Source: Echiichthys vipera (Eukaryota; Chordata; Actinopteri; Perciformes; Trachinidae). From it: DNA of 64,000 bases. Numbering within the stretch: the stretch's first letter is position 1; every line of letters starts with the position of its first letter. Made by a program: the position numbers and the translations under genes. The stretch covers positions 23,225,062-23,289,061 of the forward strand of contig OY829662.1 of the NCBI GenBank assembly GCA_963691815.1, in the 5' to 3' direction. This document shows positions 1-14,395 of this stretch, piece after piece. The notes under the pieces are model-generated. The model searched no databases. It was not told the DNA's origin and saw nothing but the letters and a program-made list of their open reading frames with translations.

Positions 1-566
1 ACTTTACAAACAGAACACACTCCGACTTGGCGCAGAGCCATTCTGTGTGCTGTGCTGTATAGCACAGCTGTGTGTGCATGTCTGTTGGGCTGTGGGTGCC
101 TGGTGCTTTTGGGTGACACAGTTGTCACTCACAATGGGGAGACGATGGCAAACTCCAGCCACTTTATCACTGTCACTACTGTTTCTAGTCCATTACTGTT
201 CTGGGGAGTTTTCTCTATCAAACATTTACAGTCACACTCTATTCTACCCGGAAACGAGGGAAAAATCTATTTCACTCAAATCTAATTCCCACAGGTTGAA
301 CTATACTGCGACACAGTGTGGTGCATCATATTCTTTTGCTGCACCAAGACAGCTCTGGCTTAAATTATATGTAAAGGAAAATGTCATTAAAAACTACTTT
401 TGGTGACATCCTAGGATGTGGTAACACTTTAAAATGGAGCCCATCAAGGCCACCAACATGAGACATTAAACAGCCTCTGAAAATCGCTGCAGTCTGATTT
501 GTGGTTCTTCCGGGATCTGCTGGCTATTTCACAATAAAAGCCGCACCGAATTATCGGCTTTTAAAA

Positions 567-948
567 ATGCACAATGACAAAAAAAAATTAAAGGAATCAT
601 GGTTTTCAACGCACTGTAGCGGGTTGCCTGAATGTTCTTTTGTTAGCGTGCCAGTCGGTGTTTAATCAGACAATTTAATGGTTAGGTTCGTATTTAAAGG
701 TCAATCGCCACATGGAGAAATGAATCAGTGTTAAAAGGTGTCACAAATCACCAGACAGAAGGATCACAATCATAAATACAATCATCAGAGCCACAATGCA
801 AACTCAGTTTAAATCAGTGTATTGCACAATGAGCTACGCTCAGCATCAGAAAATGTCTTTGAAATAATTGTCCAAAAAGGTCCAAATAATGTTCTCCAAC
901 AGAAATCAGGTGCAGCTCCCCCCTAATATAATGGTAGGGGAAACACTG
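567..948 (-). mobile_element. hAT-like MITE, copy A (truncated)
   Basis: This stretch is a reverse-complement relative of the element at 3684-4278. Shared blocks include the stretches around 610-720 (ending in the phrase gcgtgccagtcggtg) and 770-860 (atgagctacgctcagcatcag). The right end finishes with ggtaggggaaacactg, the inverted counterpart of the cagggtttcccctacc start of copy B. The other terminus is degraded around 567-600, and about 200 bp present in copy B are missing here. Confidence 0.7.
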
Positions 949-1700
949 AGGTACTGGAAGCGTTGAGATCTTATTAACAGCCCCCCATAATGGCTCTGGT
1001 CGATGTTTTCAAACGCTGCTTCAACGTTAAAACACACGAAAGCAAGGCAAGGTTGTTTTGTTGTTTTTAAAGCAAAGGACTGTAGGACATGTGACATGAA
1101 CCTTGAGCAGGCTGATAAAGTGCAGAGGAGAGACAAGCATATGTTGCTGGGGGAACACACACAGTCAATGACCTTATTATGTGCTGAAATCCAGTTTTAA
1201 GAATGGATTCAGCCGTACTTTAAATAACATGTTTGTTCACATTCCCAAACCGTTCCCCTTCTGTGGAATATGATGCCCTGCTTCACCACTTCAGTGCCAG
1301 GTCAGATCTTCTGTGGTGTAGAAAGGCCAGGTCCTGCACATGCAAGGCCTGCTAAATGGCACAGCCTTTCCTGCCTTCTCTGATGTGGTTACGATGAGTG
1401 GCAGGCAGGAAAATTAATCCTGAGCCCCTGATGAGAAGGCAATAATAAAGTAATGATCAATTTGAGGGGTGACATTTACCTCACGATTGGAAGGGACAGT
1501 GATAACTGCTGGAACAAATCTGAGTGTCATGACAAGACTGGCTGAGATGTGCGAACGTATAAATGCTCCATCGTCTCCACGCGGCCTGCTGATCATAAAG
1601 TAAATCAATCCAGCGAAATCCAACAATTTTAATACAATTCTTCACATCACAGAGGCTTTAAAAAAAGGGATGATAATAGTGCTGAGTTTAACAATTATTA

Positions 1701-1925
1701 TTGACATGTGTCTGCGTGGGTTTTCTCCGGGTTCTCCGGTTTCCTCCCACAGTCCAAAGACGTGCAGGTGTTCGGTTCATTGATGACTCTAAATCACCCG
1801 AATGGTTGTCTGTCTCTGTTTGTCCCTATGTGTCCTGTGATAGACTGGCGTCCTGTCCAGGGTGGACCCAGCCTCACGCCCGATGTCAGCTGGGATCGGC
1901 TCCAGCCCCCCCCATTAACATAAAA
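1701..1925 (+). repeat. V-SINE-like / conserved-core SINE fragment
   Basis: This contains the widespread vertebrate core phrase gtgggttttctccgggttct followed by ccggtttcctcccacagtcc, then gactggcgtcctgtccaggg and tgggatcggctccagccccc. From memory these are hallmarks of the V-SINE/L2-type shared core. The tRNA-like head is missing, so it is a truncated copy. Confidence 0.65.
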
Positions 1926-2383
1926 TGTATACATATGTAAAGTGAATGAATGTATGTATGTATATCATTTTTTGGGCTGAGACAGTAGTAGCTTTTAAAA
2001 ATGACTCACAATACGTTTATTCTGTTGAATTTACATTATGAGTATAGTTGACCGGTGAACTGACTGCAGTTTATTACAGTTTTTCCATCTGTAACATTAA
2101 TTTGGCCACAGCCCATTAAATAACAGTTCAAATCAAGTCAGTGAAGAAAATCCATTTTTCTCACTTGATGTAGTCTATTAAAAGTGTTCATCACATGTAC
2201 AATTAAACCTGGGGGAGGAAGGCACTTTTGGCAATGTTGGATAAAAACTCCATAATAATCTTTCATTATATTCTAATTCAAGTGTTCGGAGAGAAAACTT
2301 GACCTCTGCACCTCCTCTTTGTTCTGTTTCAGGCTTAAGAAAATCTAGCTCATGAAGGGAGACTTTGGCCAATCACAGGTCGT

Positions 2384-2588
<205 letters not shown>

Positions 2589-3683
2589 CACACACACACT
2601 TTCGATTGCAGGGCTCAACTCTTACTTTTAAAACCGGGCTGGCAACCAGGCATCAGCTTTTGGTTGCAGGAAGTAAAAAAAAAAAAAGAAGGTTGCCATT
2701 CGTAGTCACTTTACATGTATAAAAAATGTACAAATGTCCTTTTTTGTTTTTGGTTCAAATTCATCTGGTTCTTCGTCACATTTGTTTGTGATGTTGACGG
2801 ATTAGTCACACTTTTCACCCCACAGTCAAATAACTTCCTTTCACCATCGTCTCTAAAACAGATGTTTGTGCAGCGTTGTCACATGCAGTTGTCTGGTTCC
2901 AGTTCAGACAACAGCAATATTCAAATACCACTAATGTAATAAATAGTTCAAATGCATTTATTTTGGGATGCATGTTTTTTTTGCCAATTTCTCAAAGAGG
3001 CTGCCAATGGCAACATGGCAACTGTGGAGCCCTGCTATTGACTCAGGACGGAGAGGGAGAGCTAGAGCAAGAAGAGGTCTCGCTCTACTTAAAAATATGG
3101 AGGTTGTGCATGTCTGCTGAATTTCTGTACGTGGAACCATACAGCCTTTCCACTGAATTCTGCTCTTCTCTGGGATTGTTCAGTCCACTGTGCTATGATT
3201 TTTTTTATGGCATACCACAATAATATGACTTCTTTATGACAGGAGGACCTTACCATTTGTTAGTTTTTCACCAAAAAATATGTTTATTCTAAATTTTCAA
3301 AAACATTTGTTTCTTAAGAAAATGGAGTGTTTTAAGAGTTTTAAGTGTATTCTGATGATTGAGGATAATATTGTGAATTGCAATTATTTGAGCCAGGAAA
3401 ATAGAGTCATGAATTATATTATTGTCTCATGCCAAAACATTTTGCAGATAACATTGATTGCACACAGTGAGAATGTGTTGAAAACTTTGTGTACAAGCTG
3501 CAACACCCTTGAGAGCCTTCATCATAATGATTATGAGAGGTTCGGTGTTACAGATGTATGAAGCACAGCTAAATATTGATTCCCATAACCATAATACAGA
3601 CTAAACACTTGAGTATTGATGTTACACTGGCACAAAGAGCAGAACAAAGCGGGCAGTAAAAAACTGAAGCAGACCATGGGAAG

Positions 3684-4278
3684 CAGGGTTTCCCCTACCA
3701 TTACATTAGGGGGGCGCTGCTGGGACATTCACTTGTTCAAAGATCGTTTGTTTAATTGTTCGGGAAGAGGCTCCACTCCTAACGGGAAAAACAAAACTGA
3801 AACTTATCAGAGATCCTTTATTACTTTGTTTGAGAAGTTGATTCACTCCTAACTAAAAACAGAATGAAACAAACTGAAATTCTTTATTTGTTGTGCTTGA
3901 AACTATAAAGTTATTTTTTTATTTAACTTTGAAATAATTGTCCAACAGAAACAGTCCAAAGACATTTTCTGATGCTGAGCGTAGCTCATTGTGCAATACA
4001 CTGATTTAAACTGAGTTTGCATTGTGGCTCTGATGATTGTATTTATAATTGTGATCCTTCTGTCTGGTGATTTGTAACACCTTTTAACACTGATTCATTT
4101 CTCCATGTGGGGATTGACCTTTAAATACGAACACAACCATTAAATTGTCTGATTAAACACCGACTGGCACGCTAACGAAAGAACATTCAGGCAACCCGCT
4201 ACAGTGCGTTGGGAACGCAGCGTCTTTGTGCATTGTCATCCCCCCCCCACCAACACTGTAAACCTGGGGGAAACACTG
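3684..4278 (+). mobile_element. hAT-like MITE, copy B (complete)
   Basis: This 595-bp element begins cagggtttcccc and ends ggggaaacactg, giving 12-bp terminal inverted repeats with one mismatch. The 9-bp word tgggaagca occurs at both junctions (3677-3685 and 4277-4285), overlapping the terminal CA and TG. This is compatible with an 8-bp hAT-type target duplication. It carries no transposase ORF. Copy A in reverse orientation lies 2.7 kb to the left. Confidence 0.75.
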
Positions 4279-5815
4279 GGAAGCATATGGCTGGACAGTG
4301 TACAGTCGTGCTTAACTGTTACAGTAAAAGTCAGCTGTGTCAATAATGTAAACTCCTGGATTTTGTACTATATGTACTGAAGTAGCATATCATATGATGT
4401 TGTTAAGCTACGTTTGAGACAAAGTGTACTTCTGGATTACTCCTCTAAAGTGTTATTGTGTAATTAATGGGACTTAGTTTAATAGACCAAGGCTACATCC
4501 CATGACCATTATGAACAAGCCCACACCCTAAAATGTTGTTGTCATGGAAAACAGAGCTAGATAACTTTCCTGCAGCATTATTGATAGACAAACCTACACT
4601 GTTCATTTACTACCACCTGATAACTTTACTGTTAATTTCCTCTCTGCTCAGACTACAAACAGCTGTCTGCTGTGAGCATATCAATGGCTCACCCTCTCAC
4701 TACACTTCTCTTTTAGCACCAAACTCTCAACACCCTAAAACCGCAAATCTATTGAGAAAGTGGATCAGATGATTGACCGCGAAGGCAAAGACCTCACCAT
4801 CTAAAAAACTGTTGTGTTGATTCATTATGGAAGAGCAAAAGCTAGTCAAGAAACTCCAATTCCATCGACCAATAGTGTAACTTCATTACTCACTCAGCGA
4901 CAGACTTTCAGTCAGCATTTATTTATACATCTGGCACACGATCGGCGTGGTCCAGCCAAAAAAGACCAACACAATGACATTCTCTAGTGCAAAAAAAAAA
5001 AATTGTCATGGGGTCAATATTCAATTAAGAGTAAGAGGCCTCGAGCACAATATAAAGAGAGCTAATCTGGCGCGGAGCTCAGGTACAAGTTGTAATCCGT
5101 AAGATTTCAGATAGGTTGTTTCTAACGGCCCCTTTGGCGGTAAGAGGTAATTGCAGGGGAGAGTGTTTCATCTTATCACGTTCACTGTTACGATGTGTGC
5201 GGACCTCTTTTTTCTCTCTCTTTATTGACATGCATTCACAGCTGAGATAACTTTTGTTATGATTTGGCACTATAAATAAAAATTGAATTTAAACTCTACT
5301 TCCGGTCCGTCCCCTATATGTGCCCCTCTTAAATCCACACACACAAGTTCCTTTTACATTTCTGCCCTTACTGCAAGCCTGACCCAGAAGTTGGAAGTTC
5401 CCCATTTCAAGTAAGCGCAGCATAGCTGATAGTGACGATCTGGGCCAGCAGACCAATCGCTGTCTGCAGCGTCACTAACACAGCGGCCTATTTAAATCTA
5501 GGGAGGGAATGTTGCCACAGACACAGATATTGTAATAAAAAAGTGCTTTCATTAGGGGGTCAATGACCATTGTTTTAACTCACTCTGTGATAGATAGGAA
5601 CTTAAAAGACAATTAAATAAATCGAAAATCTTACAGAGTACAACTTTTAGGTGGTCTCACACACGCACATAGTCTGTGAATAACACTTGTTTCTGGGCAC
5701 AATCTGACTCAAAACATGATCATGTTAAATCTGATAAGTTAGCCTGTGTTCTTATCACAAGGCTGTGCATGTACTAGCAAGCTTTACATAGCACACACGC
5801 GTCAAGAGATCTCCC

Positions 5816-5818
5816 TGT

Positions 5819-5874
<56 letters not shown>
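5816..5874 (+). repeat. (GT)n microsatellite
   Basis: A run of GT dinucleotides with one early interruption, located 110 bp downstream of the grb2 exon donor in transcript orientation. Confidence 0.97.
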
Positions 5875-5875
<1 letters not shown>

Positions 5876-5982
5876 CACGGTAAGGACAGCATTGCAAAAT
5901 CCATGACGTGGCAGAATGTGCCCACCCCTAATTAAGACACACACAATTAAAGAGGGACATTAGAGCAGCTGTGTAATACTTA

Positions 5983-6162
<180 letters not shown>

Positions 6163-7984
6163 CTAAATTTAGCTCTGTGCCATTTCCTTTAATTTCCTGT
6201 GACTTCAGAAGGCACATGGACTGTATGTTAGAGAACTGCTTGGTAAATATAAGGAAAATCCAAAACTAACAGCAGGGAGAGCAGCAGGCAAATATAATCT
6301 GAATATAATTTTAAAACGCTTCAAAAGATAGCTTCTAATTAAAAAGGACCAACAATGTGTCTGTATGTGACCAGCACATTCGGCTATACTCATTTAGCAC
6401 AGCGCCTAAGTGACACAGACAGCTGCGAGGGCATTCATGTCTGACAGACTATGGCTACAGTGCAGGTGTGTTGAGCTAGTGTTGCATTGGTGTGTGTCCG
6501 AGTTAATATGCGAGTGCCACTTTTGTGCATGTGTGAGCGTGCTCAGGAGACATGAGTTGTACCGAAAGAAATTGACCTTCATGCTGTAGCAGCGGGTTTA
6601 TCTACAAAAACATGGCTGTTGTTCCATTCACAACTTCAAATGTTAGATTGTTACCCCAGTAGCAAAATGTCATGTCATGTCATTCAAAATATGTGGATTA
6701 TTTGAAGCCCTTTTCAAAATTCTGTGGAGCGTTCATTTTTAATCAAACTTCTTATCATTTGGTTGTCAGTAAAAAGGCAGACAAAGGAGAAAAACGCAAA
6801 AAAAGCATCAAGAAACCTCTATGATGAAAAGTAGTGCACAATTTCCTTCCTTACAATACACTGTGCATTACGTGAAATATTTCCATCATTTAAGCAACAT
6901 CTAGACATGTACAAATTTCCGAGGAAAACTAAGCAACAGCACTGAGTCACGCAGACTCAGTCTGAATGATGTTGCAAATAGCAGTGACAGCCCGTTTGAT
7001 AATCTCAGACCAATTTATGGCCACCAAATACCAGCAGGATGGAGCCGGAAACAGCAACAGAAAGAGAAAAAGGATGCGATACATGTCACACAACCAAGCT
7101 ACCACTTGATTTATTCAATGAGCAGCTTGAAGTAAAGCAGGGTTAGCATTAGCCTCACTGCTCTCATGTAATATGACAGAATGTTGTACTGAAGAATGAA
7201 GCATTTTATCAGAAGAATGACTTGAGTTTGTTAAAAGCAATTTCTCTCACTGTCTTTGATCAGAGTTCATCTGCATAATTAAAAAAAAAAAGGGAACATT
7301 TTTGGCTAAGGCAGGCATGCAAACCTTAATGCAGCGTCACTGGAGTTTTCTACCACAAGAAAGCAACACACTGAAAAAGAACACTGTTGACAATCCTCGA
7401 TGCGTGTTAGACTCAAAGAATTTTCCTAGATTACCATTTGGTTTTCTTTGGCTCCCTCTTCCTCAGCCCTTAAATTCATAATTTCCTACGAACCCTGCCC
7501 AAGACAGCTGTCCGATAGCCCCCCGTGTAGTGTGAGTGGCCTGGGTCTGTTTGCTCCAGTGAGCCTGCAGAATGCCAGCTGTCACTGGCCTCCCCCAGCT
7601 GCTAACCCTGCACAAGACCAGCATAACTGGATCAGGGAGTGGCCTTGGACCAAAAACATAAGTAGGTTGTGGGGGGTATGTGTGTCTATGTTTGTGTGCA
7701 CATGCATGTGTAACACAGTGGACATCTTCGAATTCATCTATGATACACAGAGATGGAAAGAGCCACATGGGGTGAGTGTGTTTATGTAAGTCAATGTGGC
7801 CATGTCTAAGCCAAGACACACAAAGGGCCTTAGCCTCTGGGCAGCATGTTGACACACCAAACCGACCTTTAAGAACTAGCGCCTATAAAGGCACACAGAT
7901 CCAACACTGCATGGCCTTGCGGCCAGCTGACTGCCGAAATGCAGTTCTCTGCTCACATTTGCAGTAGCTCAATCAGTAGACGGT

Positions 7985-8520
7985 CTACAACTATGATAGT
8001 GTCTTTGTGAGGCTGTACAGAGTGGTGCTTTGAGTTGACTGAGAACATTAGCATGCTAACAGGCTCACCATGATAATTGGTTATGTTTTGCTAGTCTAAT
8101 GATCATGATCTGAGTTTAGCGACCAGCACAGTTCAGGCAGATGGGAATGTCATCGGTTTTGCAGGTATTTGCTCACAAATCAAAGTGTCAAATTTAACAT
8201 TGACATGGAGATGGTGCTAGATGAAAAGGAGATCACCAAAGTCAGTAGGATTCATTGTTTGGGAAGGCCGAATGTCTGCAGAAAATTTCCAGGCCATTCA
8301 TTCAAAAGCTATCAAAATATTTCACTCTGGACCACAAATGTCAATTATGATGTTGAGGTTAAAGTCAGGGGGTCACCCAAATTAGTAGTAGACATCCTCA
8401 AGACAAAATTTCATGGCAATCCACAGAATAGTTGCCGAGATATGTCACTCTGAACCAAAGTGGTGGACCACCTGGCTGGCACTGCAATCTTTACAGCCAA
8501 GACGCTAACATGGCTAAAAA
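7985..8520 (+). repeat. dispersed fish repeat with internal duplicated block
   Basis: The stretch contains phrases typical of an abundant fish intergenic repeat, for example gagaacattagcatgctaac. It also has paired blocks of the type gatggtgctagatgaaaagg / gatcaccaaagtc and catggcaatccacagaatag. The family name is not known to me. The copy is diverged and has no coding capacity. Confidence 0.5.
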
Positions 8521-9539
8521 AGCAGAGGTGAGGAACCACTGAAGTACCTCCACCTGTCACCGGAGGACAGACGGTGACTTTTCTATTTGACCTACTTGTA
8601 TCTACATGGAAACACATGAAAGCCGTGGCGCACTCTCTGCGGACCTCAGTTGCCTGTTATTTGCCTGCAGCGTTACAGGTTTTGAGCTGTAGTCTGGCTC
8701 TATAATGCTGAAAAAGTAAATGCATTCAAAAGAAGCGCCATCTCCGGACAAGATTACCAACATGCGCGAGCAATGGCCAAGGGGTTTTCAAGTCAGTTGC
8801 AGTCAACAACTATTGTAGAAGTAGAAAATGTTCTTTTCTACAGTATTGTAGGTGCAAGAGTTGCCGAGCAGTCAGACAGACGATGCTCCATCGTCACAAC
8901 CCAGGCTCAAGCCCACTTGTTGGCAAGCATCCACTCTGCTGAAGTGCCCCTGAAACTCTACCAGGTCCAGCAGTGCTGTGCGGTGCACCCTGCAATCTGT
9001 CCACCCTCAGGGAAAGGAAACAAAAGGAAAACTCAGTTCCTTCTGAAATAGAGGGAAGCTGGGGACATGAAGCTACAAACTGAAGCCTGACACTTGTCTC
9101 TGCCTGACGTGTGTGACGTGCTTCATTAAACTCAACATTCAACAGCTACTTGGTGACAATGTAGCTGGCCACGCTTGACCGTTGTGAGCTTTTAAAAGCT
9201 CATATTTTGAACACAGCATTAGGCTCTATCAGTTAGATTAAAAATTGTGCGTACCTACAAAATTTTCCAGCTCAATAAGATATAGTGCAATATCTGGAAA
9301 ATGTGCCAATCTTGATATTTTAAGCCTAGTTGAAATAGCTAAACAAACGATAACTGTGTGGGATCTGTACAAATGTAAAAACTTGTCATATCTTAGACAC
9401 AACACAATTTAGAAGCTACTGTTGTGACCAAAACTGAAATTGCTAAAGCATGTTTTCAATAACCAGAGCATAGAATGCATTGTAAAATAATCGATCCTGC
9501 TTTATCTTCAAAACATATGGAATTTATAAATCTTGTGTC

Positions 9540-9676
9540 TGGCCTGGGAACATCTCCGGGTCCTCCAGGAAGAGCTGAAAAATGGTGCTGGGAGAGGGAG
9601 GTCTGGAATACCTTGGTAAACCAGCTGCCCCTGGAACCGACCCCCAGATTAGCAAAATAAAATGGATGGATGGATA
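9540..9676 (+). mobile_element. Rex3/RTE-like LINE 3' end
   Basis: This is the terminal fragment of a non-LTR retrotransposon. It reads ggcctgggaacatctccggg ... gagggaggtctgg ... cagctgcccctggaaccgac and ends in an atggatggatggata tail. This is the recalled signature of fish RTE-type (Rex3) 3' ends. It is 5'-truncated, and only the last codons of the ORF plus the tail remain. Confidence 0.7.
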
Positions 9677-10403
9677 TATTGAATTAGGTTTGATTTTAAT
9701 ATATTTGATTTGTTGTGTTTGCGAGTTTGCTACTTCACCAGCCCCAAAGCAATTTGACTACTGAAACCGCAGGCTGTAGGTTTGGTTTCAGAAGTTGGGG
9801 AATGCCATAAAGTCAGGGGGGTTTTTCAACCACTGAATTGAATACTGCATTGACTCCTGTAGTATAAATGTAGTATAAATATAAACCAACCCTTTCAGAC
9901 ATCATATCTAGTTTTCCCTAAAAGTGAGACCTACCAGAGTGGCTTGGAAAGAGGTGTGGTATTGAACTGATCGATCATAGTCAATGCAAATAAGCAGCTG
10001 CAGTGAGTTGGGATGACTAGCTTCTCAGATTTTCCATCAAAGCCCTTCTGACCTCCACACGCAATTTTACCACCACAGACATAGCTAGTGCCGTGCCGTG
10101 GAACAAAACCCACATTCTGGCCATCCAGCTGTGTATTCTGAATACTATCTGTTACTGTCTTTAAAAAAATTGATTACAGGGATAACTTTATTACCTCTGC
10201 CAATCTGTGAATCACAGGGAGGATATACAAGTAATGTTTGCTTTAGTGAACATTGTGAGATAGAGAATGGACTTGGCACAGGTCTATGCTTTCCGAGTGC
10301 CCTCTAGTTTGTCTTTGTTTTAGTTGCTCTATAATTTATACAAGGCACGCATTTCCCAAACATATTTTTTTAAGTGCAACAATTTGTTGTTGTGCACCTG
10401 CCT

Positions 10404-10757
10404 GAAGAAGAAGAAGAAGAAGAAGAATTACTTTATTTTTATCCCACACGGGGAAATTCAATTTTCACTCTTATTATTATACATGTTACACACACAGGCC
10501 CGAAATACACACATGCACAACCAGGACCTATACATGCAATTGAGGAGAGATGTTAGAGCGAGGGGGCTGCCAGTGACCAGCGCCCCGAGCAGTTGGGGGT
10601 TCGGTGCCTTGCTCAACAGCACCTCGGCAGTGCCCAGGAGATGAACTGGCACCTCTCCAGCCACCATTCCACGCTCCATACATGGTCCACAAAGGGACTT
10701 GAACCAGAGACCCTACGGTTCCCAGCCAAGTCACCTATAGACTGAGCTACTGAGGCA
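10404..10757 (-). mobile_element. tRNA-derived SINE (full length), minus strand
   Basis: Read on the minus strand it starts with gcctcagtagctcagtctat, a tRNA-like head with an A-box, and has a B-box-like ggttcaagtcc. A unique body follows, then a LINE-like tail with a stem sequence (gaatttccccgtgtgggata) and (TTC)n. A shorter copy of the same family is at 18512-18735 on the plus strand. Confidence 0.8.
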
Positions 10758-11013
10758 GAGGAGATGGACACAGCCAGGACTCGGCAAGACCATTTTGAAG
10801 TATTCATTTAGTAACTATATGCTATTTAGTGGGTTATCTGCCAGACCAGTCCTCAGCTCTGAGGAGTTGCCAGGCCACAAGCGGTGACGCCAGGAAGTTA
10901 CTGTACCTGGCTAGCACTTTCTCCATTTCCATCCTTGCACAAGGCTAAGCTAACTGCTGATGGCTGGAGCTCAATGCTATCTTACAGACGAGAGTGGTAG
11001 CGATCCTCGAGTG

Positions 11014-11155
11014 CAGGGGTGCCCAACCCTGCTCCTGGAGAGCTACTGACCTGCATGGTTTAGGTTTCTCCCTGCTCCAGCACACCTGATTCTAATGATT
11101 ATCAAACCTTTGGCGAGCTTCACCTGCTTGATAACGAGCAGATCATTAGAACTCC
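11014..11155 (+). mobile_element. hAT-like MITE fragment (caggggtgcccaac terminus)
   Basis: This starts with caggggtgcccaaccctgct, the same terminus as the complete element at 40186-40303. It also shares the internal phrase ggtttctccctgctccagcac (in reverse in the other copy). The right inverted repeat is missing, so the copy is truncated. Confidence 0.6.
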
Positions 11156-14100
11156 TTGCCAAAAAGGAAATATTTCATCTGCAAACAGTATAAATGTACA
11201 CCCAATAGAATCGCCGTAAAGTGCAATCTACATATGTCAAAGGTTTTAATACCAAATCACAGCATGGATGTTTTTTAAAGAGGTCAAAAGGATAAGACCT
11301 CTGGCCTGGATATTAAAGTGGCTGTTTATGTGACATTTGAACTCAAACGGTTTTGGCTCTATCTGGTGGCTCTTAAATTGAAAGAATGGCAGCCCATGAG
11401 GAAAAGTAGAAATAAAATATTTGCTTCTCTGGCAGTTTTATTTTAACCGTACAGAGAGCAGACAACCGCAGCATTGTGTCTGACTGAGCTCTGTCTCTGT
11501 GTTGATGGCCGAGCCAGCATTGTGCTACCGATTTCAGTGGATGATATGCATTCCCTCACTCTCCCCCTTTCTCTCTATGAAGATTTTTTTGTCTCTAATC
11601 TGATTGAGCCACAATAGTTGTAGGAGTTTCTATTTGAGAGGCTAAGGTCCAGGCCAGGGATTATCTCCTCCACAGCTGCCACTGTAGACACCATCCTCCC
11701 CGTGCCCCTCTCTCTCACACACACACACACACTTAAGTATTATAGCACTTCCACACACAAACACGTGTGTCACTAAACATTGGTAGCTGTCATTCACACG
11801 AGATCCAGGTCCACCACCACTAATTATGTCTCTGTAAAACAATGAAATTACACAATATTTTGTTTAAATCCATCTGATAAAAGGGGTTTCTGACTCATCT
11901 TCCAAAGCTATTTTGTCTTACACTGGGGATTTATTTAGGCCGATGTGGAGAAAGTGGTGCAACGTAATAGGATTTGTTTTCTTCTATTCCATCATCTAAT
12001 GCAGAAACTCACATTCTATAAATCATGATGACAATTATACTTACGAAATTATGCCTGAAAAGCAAAGAAGTTGCTATCACTACTGATTGTTGGGTCTACA
12101 CAAGGTTTCTGTAGGGGTCGTGAAGTTATCCCATAGTTATTTTTAACATTTCATGTTGACAGTTTCTCCAAATCAGAGCAAACATGGATTTTTGTCTGAC
12201 TCTTTGCTTTAACTTGGACAGAGTGGGAGTGATGATCATGAGGAGATTAGATTCCAATCCTTACTTTCCCTTTCCCGGCCACCTAAAATTCAATGTCACA
12301 AAGAAAATCCTTTGTATAGCACTAAGTACGTGGATAAAAGAAATAACCACATTCAATAAGTCAAGATTGCATAAGGTGTGCATAGTACCGGCTTACTAAG
12401 CACTGCCTAGCACAAGATGTAGGTGGAGAGTGCAGTACGATGGGGGCAGAAAAAACAAGATGCTAAATAAACCACATGTCTGCACAAACCACATGGGATT
12501 GCAATAAATCAGGAGCAGGGATTACTCTGGAGTGTGAGTTAATCTGAGCATGCGGCAGGTCAGACAAATAGAACGATAGACGAGCTAAAGCTTCATCAGA
12601 ACCTCCGAGGCCAAAGCCTGTTGGGTCTGCCATCAAGTTTAATGAAACGAATAGAGTCCGTTCTGCTGTCTATCTGCACATCAGACGACAACCACAACAT
12701 CAGACTCTGCTCAGTTAAATAACCAGACCACAGGGAATTATCAACAGTGTACCTGGTAATGTGCAAAGTCAACGCCAACCACTGATCAGAAGAGGCAGTG
12801 GATCAAAGGTGAATGCACATTTGCATAGCAATATTAAATGTGTTCATGTGCAGACAGAGAGAAAAAGAATACAACTTATCGTCTAGAAAAAAACCTGTTA
12901 AAATTATACAAATTTACCAATTTCATGGCCATACCAAACATATTTCTGAGACAGTGGCTTGGTCACTCCTAAACAGTGATTTCTAGCAGAACACACACGC
13001 ACACACGCACACACGCAGTATCTAGACAAAGTCTTAAAAAAAAAAAAGGGTACATCATGTATTGGTGTTGTGATGTTAAACCCCTGAACGTTTCATCCCA
13101 AAGATGAATAACTGCACCACCCTAGATATGGATGATGATATAGAAAGCAGGTTCGGGGTGTGATGGGGTGAGTGGTGTGAACATCCACACTAGGCCACTT
13201 TTGCCTTGTTTAGCAAAACAGCTTTAAAAAAACAAAAGCCATCAAAATGAGTTTGACCTCCTTTGCTCCCAGCAGGGAGGCTGCAGACTTAGATCACAGA
13301 GGCACTGAGTGCCAGCCTGAGTCAGAAAGACACAGAGGAAAAGATTACATTGGATTCCACTAAATTAGAGCTTGTAACACTCTAGTAATTAAAATAATGC
13401 GTGAGGCCATTACAACACGGGGAGCCTCCCTTATAGAGCAGAGATTGTAGCTTCAAACAAACATTACACGTCACCCAAGGGATTAAACTGAAAGTTGGAC
13501 AGCCAGGGGAAGAGGCTGACCGTGGTAGATCCTCGATCGTGGATCGTACCCAACGTCAACACATCTGAACAGACAGTGTTTACATTGTACATATACTGCA
13601 ACATTTAGCTTCATGCTATAATAGCATGAAGACTGTAATCTGCAGATGTTGTTCATTTCTCCTGGTTTCCAGGTGGATTGCAGATCCACCAGCTCTCACA
13701 CAGAACTGGTTTGCAAACTTAATGTAATAAAGAAACAACTTTATCTGAATATATGAAGTATTAGTTATCTTTTTTTCTTTTTTCAGATTACGCAACAGCG
13801 GCGCAATAAAGAAATGCAGCAACGCCAACTTTGTTCATTCATACAGAACCAAGCAAATGTGGCGTAATGCCACCTCAGTGTGTGATATCACACAGATAGC
13901 CGGCATTCCAGGAGGCATCTACTTAGTGTTAGCCATCAAAATTTCGACAATTTATTTGGGATTTAACACTGAAATTAACATGCAACATCAATACAACCTT
14001 TTACCATACTCCTGAGTGAAGGTTTGTATCATAAACAGACTGCAAAACAGGTTCACATTGTTTACATGATGCTGAACGCACCAGCTTCGAAGGGACAGCA

Positions 14101-14334
14101 ATCGATCTTTGTTAAACACATTAGTAGTCCACTAGTCGTCGGGACATTTACCTGTTTTTCAGGAGCATATTTTACAGCTTATTCCACATATTCTATGAAT
14201 GTGATGAGTGTGGACAGACAGCGTTGATGTGATGCGACAGTCTGACGCTCGCCTGCTGTTGGGACAGGGTGTAACATGGCGAATATCGCCCATATCATTT
14301 AAAAAAAATATATATATATTTTGGAAGACGTTAG

Positions 14335-14395
14335 TTAAGGCGGCAGGCCTGTGTTGCTTGGGTGGCCGCCTAAGCAACAAAGGCCTGCCGCCTAA
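14335..14395. repeat. strong hairpin (25-bp imperfect inverted repeat)
   Basis: The arms at 14335-14359 and 14371-14395 pair at 22 of 25 positions around an 11-base loop. The stem core is aggcggcaggcct. It lies inside a longer dispersed repeat-like stretch (about 13870-14420) that also has the palindrome gtgtgatatcacac. Confidence 0.75.

Noticed and set aside
1414..1626. Minus-strand frame with a DGAFIR stretch resembling the GRB2 SH2 exon
   Set aside because: Only five or six residues match. GRB2 is almost invariant in vertebrates, and the flanking residues, exon ends and FLIRES motif are missing.
7463..7855. 130-codon minus-strand frame (and the overlapping 113-codon plus-strand frame)
   Set aside because: No family motif, biased His/Thr/Cys content, partly over a GT-rich stretch, no splice support.
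10681..10757. tRNA-like sequence with B-box, and similar ones near 18513 and 22375
   Set aside because: Each is the 5' head of a SINE with body and tail attached. Cloverleaf pairing is degraded, so they are not tRNA genes.
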